Below are positions 1 through 7,411 of a stretch of 64,000 bases of DNA, piece by piece (position 1 is the stretch's first letter; each line of letters begins with the position of its first letter). The DNA is from Planctomycetota bacterium (GTDB lineage: Bacteria; Planctomycetota; Planctomycetia; Pirellulales; Pirellulaceae), in NCBI GenBank assembly GCA_963204915.1, contig CAUJHS010000002.1, forward strand, positions 1 through 64,000, read 5' to 3'. The translations under genes and the position numbers were made by a program. The notes below the pieces were generated by a model. It worked only from the letters and a program-made list of their open reading frames with translations. It searched no databases and had not been told where the DNA came from.

Positions 1-138
1 ATCACCTGTGACCGAGAGCTTGAGACCTTCCCGTTGCCAGAAACGCCCCCTCGGTGCGGAAACCAGTGACACGACACTACGTCTGGATCAAAGCTTCCAT
101 TCCCACGTCCAGCAATCCAACAAGCGACCTCGTGTCGC
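1..138 (-). other. Left-edge sequence, possibly the body of a further cassette
   Basis: By position this would be the next cassette downstream of the attC at 139-229. On the minus strand one frame is open from a TTG at 138 to the window edge, but it has no ATG, no recognisable domain and no visible ribosome binding site. No gene is claimed. The stretch may be part of a cassette that continues outside the window. Confidence 0.3.
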
Positions 139-229
139 AACCAACGCGAAGCTAACCGGCACGGCCCGGACAACCGCACCATCACCAAACCCGCGCTGTG
201 GACGTGTCCGGTTGAGCGACCTGTTGGGC
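139..229 (-). repeat. attC recombination site 1
   Basis: Read on the minus strand it opens with GCCCAAC (229-223) and closes near GTTGGTT (145-139). The arms pair through GCTCAACCGGACACG on one side and GCTAACCGGCACG on the other, leaving an extra C and an extra A unpaired in one arm. Those two extrahelical bases occupy the same positions in the other two sites of this array. The closing core deviates from GTTRRRY at one base. It lies 5 bp past the stop codon of the gene at 235-636. Confidence 0.78.
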
Positions 230-234
230 CAAGG

Positions 235-636
235 TTATGTCCAGTCCGAGCAAATTTCGCATTTTGGAAGGCACGCTTGTAGGTCGCGCACGCCCTCGAA
301 CGTAACCGAAGTTTCCCGGATGTGCAAATACTCAAGCCATGACATTTGCCGCAGGTGAAAAAGCCCGGCATCGTCGATGCGCGTTTGGTCAAGGTCTAAG
401 GTTTCAAGTCGTTGCAGCTTGGCAATGTGTACGAGACTTTCATTCGAGATAACCGTGCCTTGAAGGCCCAGCGCGAGCAAATCTGGAAATTGCGGTAAGA
501 GGGCGACATGCTCATCCGTGGCGGGCGTCCCGAAGCATTGGATTCCATGAACGAAGCGAGAACCGTCTGGTTGCGAGCGGATGCTGACGTACGCGCCCAG
601 ACTGCGGAACGGAGCTAGCGCCTGTTCAAATTCCAT
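235..636 (-). CDS. Leucine-rich-repeat-like cassette protein
   Basis: A 133-residue protein. Residues ~53-125 read as leucine-rich repeats of the planctomycete type, with runs such as LLALGLQGTVISNESL, LETLDLDQTRIDDAGL and LEYLHIRETSVTFEGV, so it is likely a solenoid binding protein. No signal peptide or catalytic motif is visible. An earlier in-frame start at 693 would place the N-terminus inside the attC at 648-741; the ATG at 636, 12 bases after that site's closing core, fits a cassette gene better. As the third cassette of the array it would depend on an upstream cassette or integron promoter. The function is unknown. LRR similarity is clear by eye, but the family cannot be named. Confidence 0.72.
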   Translation of the reverse strand: MEFEQALAPFRSLGAYVSIRSQPDGSRFVHGIQCFGTPATDEHVALLPQFPDLLALGLQGTVISNESLVHIAKLQRLETLDLDQTRIDDAGLFHLRQMSWLEYLHIRETSVTFEGVRDLQACLPKCEICSDWT

Positions 637-647
637 TCGGATTCCCC

Positions 648-741
648 GCCCAACGCGAAAACTAAGTTGCACGGCGGGAAATAACATTGCCACGACAAGC
701 CCGCGCTGCCCGCCGTGTCAACTTGAGTGCCGTTGTTAGGT
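648..741 (-). repeat. attC recombination site 2
   Basis: Minus-strand cores are ACCTAAC (741-735) and GTTGGGC (654-648), both matching the attC consensus. The arms ACTCAAGTTGACACGGC and ACTAAGTTGCACGGC pair except for one extra C and one extra A in the first arm, the extrahelical bases expected of attC. The TAA stop codon of the gene at 736-1131 lies within the first core, and the next gene starts 12 bases beyond the last core. Confidence 0.87.
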
Positions 742-1131
742 TGGCGTTTGCGTGATATCGATTTTACCCTTGTTCCAAGTGGCGTCGAAGGATGGCGATT
801 GGAAAAGAACAGGCGAATTGTCTGGCAGCTTGAGAAGCTGGCCTAACCATTGAACGAATGCCGGCAACGCTTCTTGGGCTAGATGTTCCGCCGCCTCCTT
901 GCGCTCGGCGGCAGGCACAGCGCCTGCGCGCACCCAGATGCGAGTATGATCGAAATACTCGTTGGGGAGCCACAAGTACGCTTGTAAAATGGAACCGCTC
1001 GACTTTGGAGTCCAGTAGTGCAGGTTTATCGTACAGTCGATTCCCGCTTCGGCCAGCGCCGTTTCGAGCATCGAGGTCTTTAGTACGTACGACAGGTGTC
1101 GAGGGATCTTCGGTTTGGTGACCGTGATCAT
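736..1131 (-). CDS. Cassette-encoded protein of unknown function
   Basis: A 131-residue soluble protein with no signal peptide or membrane segment. I do not recognise a family. It is rich in aromatic residues in the middle (HYWTPK, LQAYLWLPNEYF) and has an amphipathic, glutamate/alanine-rich stretch (AAERKEAAEHLAQEAL) near residues 80-100, then a Trp/Leu-rich segment. The open frame begins at a GTG at 1143, but that codon touches the attC core at 1142-1148. The ATG at 1131, about 11 bases from the core, is the better start. The stop codon is part of attC site 2. No promoter is seen in the spacer, so expression probably depends on read-through from the cassette before it. Confidence 0.65.
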   Translation of the reverse strand: MITVTKPKIPRHLSYVLKTSMLETALAEAGIDCTINLHYWTPKSSGSILQAYLWLPNEYFDHTRIWVRAGAVPAAERKEAAEHLAQEALPAFVQWLGQLLKLPDNSPVLFQSPSFDATWNKGKIDITQTPT

Positions 1132-1141
1132 TTTATTCAAC

Positions 1142-1238
1142 ACCTAACAACAAGCTAACTTGCACGGCCCGCCGTTGGGCCATGACGTGATTAAAAAGCG
1201 CTGGGCGGGCCGTGTCAAGTTGAGCGCTGTTGTTAGGC
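1142..1238 (-). repeat. attC recombination site 3
   Basis: The clearest of the three. Minus-strand cores are GCCTAAC (1238-1232) and GTTAGGT (1148-1142). The outer arms CCTAACAACA pair exactly, and the inner arms GCTCAACTTGACACGGCCC and GCTAACTTGCACGGCCC pair except for one extra C and one extra A. A central spacer of about 30 bases lies between the arms. It lies directly against the stop codon of the gene at 1240-1662. Confidence 0.9.
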
Positions 1239-1239
1239 C

Positions 1240-1662
1240 CTATTCCCACGGGCGCAAGTATTCCGCCAGTGGGGCGGCGTTCGGGTACCATTGGGCATTG
1301 ACGTAGCGGCGCAGTTCTCGACGAATATCAGACCATTTTGCGTGCGGAAAGATCATTATTTTGTGATGATCGCAATCCCATGTACCGTAAAGTTGCATAC
1401 ACGGGAACCAAACAAGGATGCCTTTGGGAGAATACGAATTGCATTCTTTGATGAGGTCTATGCCGTCGAACTCAAACCGCAGCTCTGGATCGGATTCCCA
1501 TTTCTCTTGAAGGGCGAAGTCAGAAGTGGATACGTCGAATGTCGCTTCAACGAGATCGTCGGGAGATCGGAACGTAATTTCCCGAATCTCGCCTTGGGTG
1601 AAACGGGCATGGCGGTTTTCAGGCTTCGCGAGGTACCGAAGTAAATCGGCTGGAATATCCAT
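1240..1662 (-). CDS. Cassette-encoded protein of unknown function (first cassette)
   Basis: A 140-residue soluble protein, MDIPADLLRY at the start. The middle resembles a small beta-rich domain with charged strands (EIREITFRSPDDLVEATFDV, ELRFEFDGIDLIKEC), ending in a helix with RRELRRYVNAQWYPN. I do not recognise the family. Immunity-like or SMI1/KNR4-like folds have similar acidic composition, but nothing here is decisive. The ATG at 1662 lies only two bases from the GTTAGGC core of the attI-like site, the position of a first cassette gene, and the TAG stop abuts attC site 3. As the first cassette it would be the one best expressed from an integron promoter, if one still works. Confidence 0.68.
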   Translation of the reverse strand: MDIPADLLRYLAKPENRHARFTQGEIREITFRSPDDLVEATFDVSTSDFALQEKWESDPELRFEFDGIDLIKECNSYSPKGILVWFPCMQLYGTWDCDHHKIMIFPHAKWSDIRRELRRYVNAQWYPNAAPLAEYLRPWE

Positions 1663-1664
1663 GC

Positions 1665-1783
1665 GCCTAACTATTATTATGCCGAAAAAATGCGGCCCTA
1701 TTCCGTTGCTTTTCGGCCTATCTCCGGTAAACTTCTGTATATTACTCGGATGAGGGGGCCAGCTTCGCCACGGAAACCGTTGT
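1665..1783 (-). other. Candidate attI site and leader region
   Basis: A GTTAGGC core (minus strand, 1671-1665) precedes the first cassette gene, but no matching RYYYAAC core and arms are visible on the far side, so this is not an ordinary attC. It lies between the cassette array and the integrase stub, where attI belongs. A stem-loop with GCCGAAAA / TTTTCGGC arms occupies about 1681-1718. The cassette promoter would be expected here or in the stub; no convincing -35/-10 pair was found. Confidence 0.5.
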
Positions 1784-1885
1784 ATGGGTTCAACTTACGA
1801 CGAGGAGAGACGAAAAGCAAGCCGCGCGGATTGCAGAAATCCGGAAAAACCCAAGAAGCTGCTGGACCAAGTGCAGCGGGTGGCA
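1784..1885 (+). pseudogene. Integron integrase remnant (N-terminal stub)
   Basis: A plus-strand frame opens with ATG at 1784 and reads through a basic leader into PEKPKKLLDQVQRVA at about residues 20-34. The segment PKKLLDQVR is the usual start of integron integrases (tyrosine recombinases), before their conserved YSxRTE region. That region is absent: at 1884 the sequence becomes a short palindrome and then non-coding. The catalytic Arg-His-Arg-Tyr part is missing from the window. Position and orientation, divergent from the cassettes and next to the attI-like core, are what intI should have. The match is only about ten residues, so the assignment rests mainly on context. Confidence 0.5.
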
Positions 1886-1906
1886 CTGCTAGCTTTCCTA
1901 GCAGTG
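1884..1906. repeat. Perfect short palindrome at the integrase break point
   Basis: CACTGCTAG and CTAGCAGTG flank a five-base loop. The sequence, preceded by GTGG, resembles the hairpin at 32256-32284 (GTGCCACTGCTGG...CCAGCAGTG) and so probably belongs to the same REP-like family. Similarity to an integrase ends exactly where it begins. Confidence 0.7.
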
Positions 1907-2045
1907 ATGGTTGAGTCGCTAGGTGTTAGGGAAGAATGTAGGCAATTGCTGTTGGGCAGTTCCCACCAGCTTGATTAGTTGACGGCCATTCCCACGAACA
2001 CTGCGGCGGCGTGGCTGAGGTGCATGGCGCTGACTACCAAAAGGG

Positions 2046-2157
2046 GTGGCTGGCGGCGGAGTCTTCGACGCCCCAGCAGGGCCGGGTTCTTTCGCTGCCT
2101 TTGCGTTCGCTGACGTGTCTTGCTGGGGCGTCGCTATCGCTCCGCCGCCAGAAGCCA
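2046..2157. repeat. 112 bp imperfect inverted repeat
   Basis: The left arm (2046-2078) contains GTGGCTGGCGGCGGAG and CGACGCCCCAGCA. The right arm (2121-2157) contains their reverse complements in order, with a two-base bulge and a few extra bases. The ~42-base loop has no ORF. It sits directly downstream of the M1 peptidase gene on the minus strand and could act as a terminator or be a small mobile palindrome. There is no T-run, so a mobile or structural role is as likely as termination. The rest of 1907-2165 shows nothing else. Confidence 0.7.
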
Positions 2158-2165
2158 CACGGCCG

Positions 2166-4595
2166 TTACTCTTGCGGCGTTTCCGCCTGGGCGGCGGCGT
2201 TCTCAGCCTTATCCTGGTCCTGCTTCTGTTTTTCTTGCTTTTCTTGGTCCTGCTTCTCCTTCTCGGCTTTGGCCTTCTCGCGTTCGCGGGCGCGGCGCAT
2301 TTCGTTGTTGCCGTCTTGCTTCTCTTTGAACAACTCGAAGCGCGACTTGATGATGCGCCGCGGGAAGTAGTTGTTCTCCAACTCCACGTCGGCCGTTTCC
2401 AGGTGGGGGTCGAGCGTGATGCGGCGGACGGTCTTTTCGGTGATGATCAGCTTCGAGGCGGCTTTGTCGTTCTGGCGCCAGATCTCGGCCGGGATGCGTA
2501 GCTCTTGTTTCGAGTCGTCTTCGTACTCGATCTCCAGAATGACGGGCATGACCAGACCGCCCACGTTCTTCAACTCGACCACGTAGAAGTTGTACTTCGC
2601 TTCGAGCAGTTTCTTTTCTTCGTCGGTCAGGTCTTTCAGGAAGTCTTCGTGCCGCTTGCGGTCGTCGTCGGTTACGGCGTTGGGGTCGAAGTCGTTGTAG
2701 AAGTCTTTCAGCTCGGGCAGCTGATCGACGAACTTCGGCAGGTCGAAGTTGCGCGTTTGCGAGCGCGTCTTGGGGGCTTCCTCGCGTTCTTGCTTTTTCA
2801 ACTCGGCGGCTTTTTCCGGATCGCGCGGCGTGGGGGTCGCCAGGCGGACGTTCTCAATCGCCAGGTCCACGTGCTGCGTGGTGTAGAACCAGCCGCGGAA
2901 GAACCAGTCCAGGTCGACGCCCGAGGCGTCCTCCATAGTACGGAAGAAGTCGGCCGGCATGGGGCGCTTGAACCGCCACCGCCGCGCGTACTCTTTGAAG
3001 GCGTAGTCGAACAGTTCGCGGCCCAGGATCGTTTCGCGCAGAATGTTCAGTGCGGTGGCCGGCTTGGCGTAGGCGTTGTTGCCAAACTGGAGGATCGACT
3101 CCGAGTTGGTCATGATCGGCACTTGTTCGGTGCTGCGCATGTAAGGAACGATGTTCTTCGGCTCGCCGCGCTCCGAGGGGTAGTCGTTCTCCCACTCTTG
3201 CTCGGCCAGGTATTGCAGGAAGGTGTTCAAGCCTTCGTCCATCCAGGTCCATTGGCGCTCGTCGGAGTTCACAATCATGGGGAAGTAGTTGTGCCCCACT
3301 TCGTGAATCACAATCGTGATGAGCGAATACTTGGTGCGCTTGCTGTAGGTGCCGTCCTTCTCGGGCCGCGGGCCATTGAAGCAAATCATCGGGTACTCCA
3401 TGCCGTACACCGGACCATTCACCGAAATGGCCACCGGATACGGGTAGGGAAACGTGTACCGCGAGTAAACGTTCAGCGTGTGCACGACCGCGCGGGTCGA
3501 GTATTGGCTCCACAGCGGCTCGGCCTCTTTGGGGTAGAACGACATCGCCATGACGCGGTTGCCTTCCACGTTGTGGCCTTGAGCGTCCCAGATGAACTTG
3601 CGCGACGACGCAAAGGCGAAGTCGCGCACGTTCTCGGCCTTGAAAACCCAGGTCTTCTTGCCGGAAGGTTTGCTCTTTTCGTTCGCCTTGGCTTCGTCGG
3701 GCGTGACGATGAAGACCGGCTTCTCGGCGGTCTCGGCTTGTTTGAGACGCTCGCGCTGCGCGTCGGTGAGCGCCTCTTGCGGGTTCTGCAACACGCCGGT
3801 GGCGGCGACAAGGTGATCACTGGGCGCGGTGATGCGGACCTCGAAGTCGCCCAGTTCCAGCGTGAACTCGCCAACCCCCAGGAACTGCTTATGCTGCCAG
3901 CCCGTGGCGTCGGTATAGGCAACCAGCCGCGGATACCACTGGGCGATCTCGTACAAATAGTTGCCGTCGTCGGGGAAGAACTCGTAGCCGGTGCGGCCCC
4001 ACAGCAGCTTGGCGTTGTTGATGTGATAACTCCACGCGACGGAGAACTCGAACGACTCGCCCGGCGCCAGCGGTTGCGGCAGGTCAATGCGCATCATTGT
4101 TTTGACCACCGTGTGCGGAAGCGGCGCTCCGGCGGCGTCTTTCACTTCGGCAATTTTCACGCCGCCGTCGAAGGTCTCGCGCAGCAGCAAACCGCGCAGG
4201 GTGTCGAACGACATCCGGCTCAAGTCGGGCGCCGAGCGCGTGAGGGCCGAGTCGCTGTCGGGCGTGAAAATGTTCGGGTCGAGTTGCAGCCACAAGTACG
4301 AAAGCGGATCGGGCGAGCGGTTGAAGTACGTCACGCGCTCCCGCCCCAGGATCCGCTGCTTCTCGTCGTCCAGTTCCACGTCGATGACGTAGTCGGCTCG
4401 CTGTTGCCAGTATTGCGGTCCCGGCGCCCCGGAGGCGGTGCGGTACACGTTGGCCGTGGGCAGGATTTCCTCCAGTTGCCGGAACCGGTCATCCTCGACG
4501 CTTCGCCGCTGCGCCGTCGCAGGCATCACGGCGGCGCAAACCAGGAAGAACGCAGGCCAACCCAACACAAAGGTGCGAAGCATCGTGAGAACCAA
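2166..4595 (-). CDS. Secreted M1-family zinc metallopeptidase
   Basis: An 809-residue gluzincin. Residues 1-28 form a signal peptide ending ATA-QRR, so it acts outside the cytoplasm. The zinc site is HEVGH at 431-435 with the third ligand Glu at 454, the exact HExxH-x18-E spacing of the M1 aminopeptidase clan. GMEYP at ~398-402 corresponds to the GAMEN-type substrate-recognition strand in relaxed form. The last ~60 residues are a highly charged Lys/Glu/Gln coiled-coil tail unusual for M1 enzymes, perhaps an attachment region. It likely removes N-terminal residues from peptides during use of external protein. It is followed by the large inverted repeat at 2046-2157 and separated from the next upstream gene by an inverted-terminus repeat, so it is probably transcribed alone. 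A second ATG four codons in is possible. Confidence 0.88.
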   Translation of the reverse strand: MVLTMLRTFVLGWPAFFLVCAAVMPATAQRRSVEDDRFRQLEEILPTANVYRTASGAPGPQYWQQRADYVIDVELDDEKQRILGRERVTYFNRSPDPLSYLWLQLDPNIFTPDSDSALTRSAPDLSRMSFDTLRGLLLRETFDGGVKIAEVKDAAGAPLPHTVVKTMMRIDLPQPLAPGESFEFSVAWSYHINNAKLLWGRTGYEFFPDDGNYLYEIAQWYPRLVAYTDATGWQHKQFLGVGEFTLELGDFEVRITAPSDHLVAATGVLQNPQEALTDAQRERLKQAETAEKPVFIVTPDEAKANEKSKPSGKKTWVFKAENVRDFAFASSRKFIWDAQGHNVEGNRVMAMSFYPKEAEPLWSQYSTRAVVHTLNVYSRYTFPYPYPVAISVNGPVYGMEYPMICFNGPRPEKDGTYSKRTKYSLITIVIHEVGHNYFPMIVNSDERQWTWMDEGLNTFLQYLAEQEWENDYPSERGEPKNIVPYMRSTEQVPIMTNSESILQFGNNAYAKPATALNILRETILGRELFDYAFKEYARRWRFKRPMPADFFRTMEDASGVDLDWFFRGWFYTTQHVDLAIENVRLATPTPRDPEKAAELKKQEREEAPKTRSQTRNFDLPKFVDQLPELKDFYNDFDPNAVTDDDRKRHEDFLKDLTDEEKKLLEAKYNFYVVELKNVGGLVMPVILEIEYEDDSKQELRIPAEIWRQNDKAASKLIITEKTVRRITLDPHLETADVELENNYFPRRIIKSRFELFKEKQDGNNEMRRAREREKAKAEKEKQDQEKQEKQKQDQDKAENAAAQAETPQE

Positions 4596-4668
4596 GAGAA
4601 AACGAAGGACGTACCAGTTACCTTAAGAATAGTTCGAGCCAAACCACGGCGCCGGAAGTTGAACTCCA

Positions 4669-4815
4669 GGAACAGGAGGGAACCGAGGAGAACCAGGAGA
4701 TGAACAAGATCGGCCTGTTCCCCTGGCTTCAAGACTCCTCGACTTACAACGAATTCCCGAAGGAAATGACGACGCCAGACCTCCCGGCGACGCCCACTCC
4801 GTTCTCTCCTGTTCC
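4669..4815. repeat. Inverted-terminus repeat, GGAACAGGAG family, copy 1
   Basis: GGAACAGGAG at 4669-4678 and CTCCTGTTCC at 4806-4815 bound 147 bp with purine-rich sequence at one end and pyrimidine-rich at the other. Related termini occur at 24447-24594, 33861-34002 and 46426-46493. It fills the gap between two minus-strand genes. Confidence 0.72.
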
Positions 4816-4827
4816 AGGCATTCCACT

Positions 4828-6126
4828 TTAGTTTTTCTTCGTGTCCGTAATCTCTACGCACTTGAGCACGCCCGCGTTGTTCTCGCTGGTGCGAAAGAAT
4901 AAGCGACCATTCGAGAACGCGGGAATGGCGCGGGTCACGCCGCTGTTGCTTACCGTGGCCGTGGCGAGAGGTTGAAAACTTTCGGGCGTGGCAGGGGCGA
5001 TTACGACCTCGCCCGTGGTCTTGAGCGCCAGCAGTCGGTCGCCGGCCAGTAGGACGTGGGCAATGCCGAAGCCGTCGTCAGACCACTTCACCTTCCCCGT
5101 GGCGGCCTCCACACACCGCAGCTTGCCGTTGCTGTAATCCTCGCGGCCATCGACGCCGTATAAATGTCCCTGGTAATGCACGCAAGTGTTGTACTGGCTC
5201 GACATGCTTTCATCGTTGGACCATAAAGTCTTGGCGCCTTGCGGGGTAATTTCGGCCAGCACGGCCCCCACATTATATGCGGCGGACACAAACAACCGAT
5301 TCTCGTCGAACACCAGCGGCGTGGCCGCATTCACCGTGGGTCCGCGCTGCCCGAAGGGGAAACGGAACCGCACCTTCCCGTTGGCCGGATCGAGTGAAAC
5401 ACAATTCAGCCGCGTGACGAAGATCACATGGGTTTGACCGCCGATTGTGGCGACCGTCGGCGAGCTGTAGCTTGCGGCTTCGTCGGTCGCCTGCCACACG
5501 GTTTTGCCAGAGTCAGCCGCGAAGGCGACAATGCCGGCTCCTTTGTTTCCGCCCACGTTCACTAAGACCTTGCCGTCGACGACGATCGGCGAGCTGCCGG
5601 CGCCAAAGTAACCTTCCTGCGAGCCAAAGTCGGTGCTGGCGGCGCGCGACCATATCTTGCGGCCGGTAGCGAAGTCGACGCAGTGCAAGTCGCTCGCGGC
5701 GCCAAACACGAACACGCGGCCGTCTTGCACGACGGGGGTGGCGCGCGGGCCGATGTCCGGATCAATGCCGCCTTGGTACGCGGCGGGGAAATCGGCCTTC
5801 CATTGCGAGGCCCCGGTGTCGGCGTTCAACGCCTCGACGCGTTCCGTGTCGTTCACGCGATGGAACACAATCACCGATTTTCCGGCGACGACCGGACCGC
5901 CGTAACCGGCGCCCAGGCGGTAGGTCCACAACGTGCGCGGTCCGCCGTTGGGAAACTTAGCGGGAAGCGTCTCGCCGACGGCCACGCCGTTCCGTGCGGG
6001 TCCAAGAATTTGCGGCCAGTCGCCCGCAGGGACGCGAGTTGTCGCCAGGGCCAAAGGCAAGCCGAGAAGCACGCCAACCGCGCTAAGCCAAGAAGAACGA
6101 GAAGAATTCTTTGTGCTGGTCATCAC
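4828..6126 (-). CDS. Secreted PQQ-like beta-propeller (outer-membrane BamB-like) protein
   Basis: A 432-residue protein with an N-terminal signal peptide (hydrophobic run ~14-31, AVGVLLGLPLALA). The rest is a chain of propeller blades recognisable from repeats of the type VEALNADTGASQWKADF, LHCVDFATGRKIWSRA, VAFAADSGKTVWQATD, VSLDPANGKVRFRFPF and RCVEAATGKVKWSDD. The fold is that of PQQ-dependent dehydrogenases and BamB, but no PQQ-ligand disulfide or catalytic Asp can be pointed to, so an enzyme activity is not claimed. Planctomycetes carry many such secreted propellers near degradative genes, and here it lies upstream of the M1 peptidase in the same direction. The role is probably binding or scaffolding at the envelope. 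Confidence 0.82.
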   Translation of the reverse strand: MMTSTKNSSRSSWLSAVGVLLGLPLALATTRVPAGDWPQILGPARNGVAVGETLPAKFPNGGPRTLWTYRLGAGYGGPVVAGKSVIVFHRVNDTERVEALNADTGASQWKADFPAAYQGGIDPDIGPRATPVVQDGRVFVFGAASDLHCVDFATGRKIWSRAASTDFGSQEGYFGAGSSPIVVDGKVLVNVGGNKGAGIVAFAADSGKTVWQATDEAASYSSPTVATIGGQTHVIFVTRLNCVSLDPANGKVRFRFPFGQRGPTVNAATPLVFDENRLFVSAAYNVGAVLAEITPQGAKTLWSNDESMSSQYNTCVHYQGHLYGVDGREDYSNGKLRCVEAATGKVKWSDDGFGIAHVLLAGDRLLALKTTGEVVIAPATPESFQPLATATVSNSGVTRAIPAFSNGRLFFRTSENNAGVLKCVEITDTKKN

Positions 6127-6344
6127 GTCCCTGCGTGGAGGAAAATGGTGCGAATAACCAGAATGCCACCTTACTACGCACGGGAGTGCGGTACAATGAC
6201 CGAATGCGGCTTGTCGGCGGGGCCTGAGGCGCTGGCTCGCGAGCGTTGCCGCGTTGAAAGTTGCGCCGCGAGGCGTTGGCAGGATCGAAGGGTCACGTGT
6301 CTTGATAGCGAGGCGGCGTCGTTTGATGGGAGGAGCGGCCGCAG

Positions 6345-7379
6345 ATGTCGCGTAGTTTTCGATTTGTCGGCAAGAAGCGCGGTGCGCGACGCACGGGCTC
6401 GCCCATGGCGGCCGGAGTCGGCGAAGCGTTTTTTTACGGCGTGTTGGTGGCGGTCGGATCGGCGGGTCTGGGCCTGCTGATTGTGTGGGAGTTGCTGCCG
6501 CACGCGATTTTTCCCCTGCTGACCGGTTGGGCGTTCTGGCTGCTTTTGGCGGTCATGGCGGCCCTGGTGGTCATCGGCGCAGTGGGAGTTTTGCTCACCG
6601 TTCTGGAAGTGGGCGCATCGCAAGAGCGCCGCGCGATGTTCCGGCAACGGGCGGCGCAATTCGAACTGGTGGGCGACAACGCTCCCTCTCCGCGCGAGTT
6701 TCCCGGCGTGCCGCGCGACGTCGATTTGACCAACAGCCCCGGCGTGAAGCTGGCGTACCGCCTTCCCGCGGCTTCGTCGCCCGCGTGGGGGCTCGCGCTG
6801 GCGACCATTCTGGGGCTGGTGTGGAACGCGGTTGGCGTTGCGCTAGCGTACATGGTGATCAACGAGTATCGCTCGGGCCATCCGCAATGGTTTCTCACCC
6901 TTTTCGCCTTAGCGTACGTCGGCTTGGGCGCCTGGGGCATGGTTTATTTTCTGCGTGAATTGCGTAACGCGACCGGCATGGGCCCCACGAGCATGGAAGT
7001 ATCGGATTTGCCGCTTGAGCCGGGCCGGAACTACGAAATTTGCCTCATGCAGCGAGGACGTCATCAAATTCGTTCCTTAGAGGTCTCGCTGGTGTGTGAG
7101 GAAGAAGCTATCTTTCATCAAGGCACGCATGTGCGCACCGAGCGGCGCGAGGTGCGCCGGCAGCCTGTGTTTTGTTGTCAGGATGTCGCCGTCCGTCCGG
7201 AAACGCCGTTCGAACACCGTTGCGTGCTCGCGGCGCCCAGCGACGCCATGCATTCCTTCCAATCGCCGCATAATGCGATTCGATGGAAACTTGTAGTCCA
7301 GGGAGAGGCCGAAGGATGGCCGCCATTCGAACGATGTTTTCCTCTGCTGCTGTATCCGAACTCGCCCCCGGAGAATTGA
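6345..7379 (+). CDS. Multi-span membrane protein of unknown function
   Basis: A 344-residue protein. Hydrophobic segments lie at about residues 27-50, 55-90 (two spans), 147-170 and 180-204, suggesting five helices. The remaining C-terminal ~140 residues are soluble, with beta-rich text such as RNYEICLMQRGRHQIRSLEVSLVCEEEAIF. That layout recalls other planctomycete proteins in which a membrane part carries an arrestin-like domain, but I cannot name a family. GGAGGAG about 11 bases before the ATG is a good ribosome binding site. It heads a tight cluster with the genes at 7412 and 7824, suggesting a shared function. Confidence 0.7.
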   Translation: MSRSFRFVGKKRGARRTGSPMAAGVGEAFFYGVLVAVGSAGLGLLIVWELLPHAIFPLLTGWAFWLLLAVMAALVVIGAVGVLLTVLEVGASQERRAMFRQRAAQFELVGDNAPSPREFPGVPRDVDLTNSPGVKLAYRLPAASSPAWGLALATILGLVWNAVGVALAYMVINEYRSGHPQWFLTLFALAYVGLGAWGMVYFLRELRNATGMGPTSMEVSDLPLEPGRNYEICLMQRGRHQIRSLEVSLVCEEEAIFHQGTHVRTERREVRRQPVFCCQDVAVRPETPFEHRCVLAAPSDAMHSFQSPHNAIRWKLVVQGEAEGWPPFERCFPLLLYPNSPPEN

Positions 7380-7411
7380 GCCTGCCGCGCGGACGCGGTC
7401 GCGCCTTGGTC

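Larger units (their letters stand above)
139..1888 (-). mobile_element. Decayed chromosomal integron: three cassettes, attI-like core, integrase stub
   Basis: Three minus-strand genes are each followed within a few bases by a palindrome bounded by RYYYAAC and GTTRRRY core sites. Reading on the minus strand the order is attI-like core (1665-1671), gene (1240-1662), attC (1142-1238), gene (736-1131), attC (648-741), gene (235-636), attC (139-229). This is the layout of an integron cassette array. The integrase should lie on the opposite strand beyond the attI core, and there only a short N-terminal fragment remains. Seen: the cores, the palindromes and the gene order. Inferred: integron origin and loss of the integrase. 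The segment is visibly less GC-rich than the rest of the window, as captured cassettes often are. A cluster of attC sites lacking integrase (CALIN) is the alternative name if the integrase stub is rejected. Confidence 0.82.

Noticed and set aside
8-358. 116-residue plus-strand frame at the left edge
   Set aside because: It runs across an attC palindrome and opposite the LRR cassette gene, with no coherent protein text.
1665-1783. A fourth attC upstream of the first cassette
   Set aside because: Only one core is visible; no partner core or matching arms occur within 150 bp, so attI is the better reading.
1919-2158. Minus-strand frame with Ala/Pro/Gly-rich text
   Set aside because: Lies on the inverted repeat at 2046-2157 and reads as low-complexity translation of it.
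2505-4703. 732-residue open frame on the plus strand opposite the M1 peptidase
   Set aside because: It is an antisense shadow in a GC-rich gene: repetitive Val/Gly/Arg/Glu text, no domain, and the opposite strand has a complete catalytic site.
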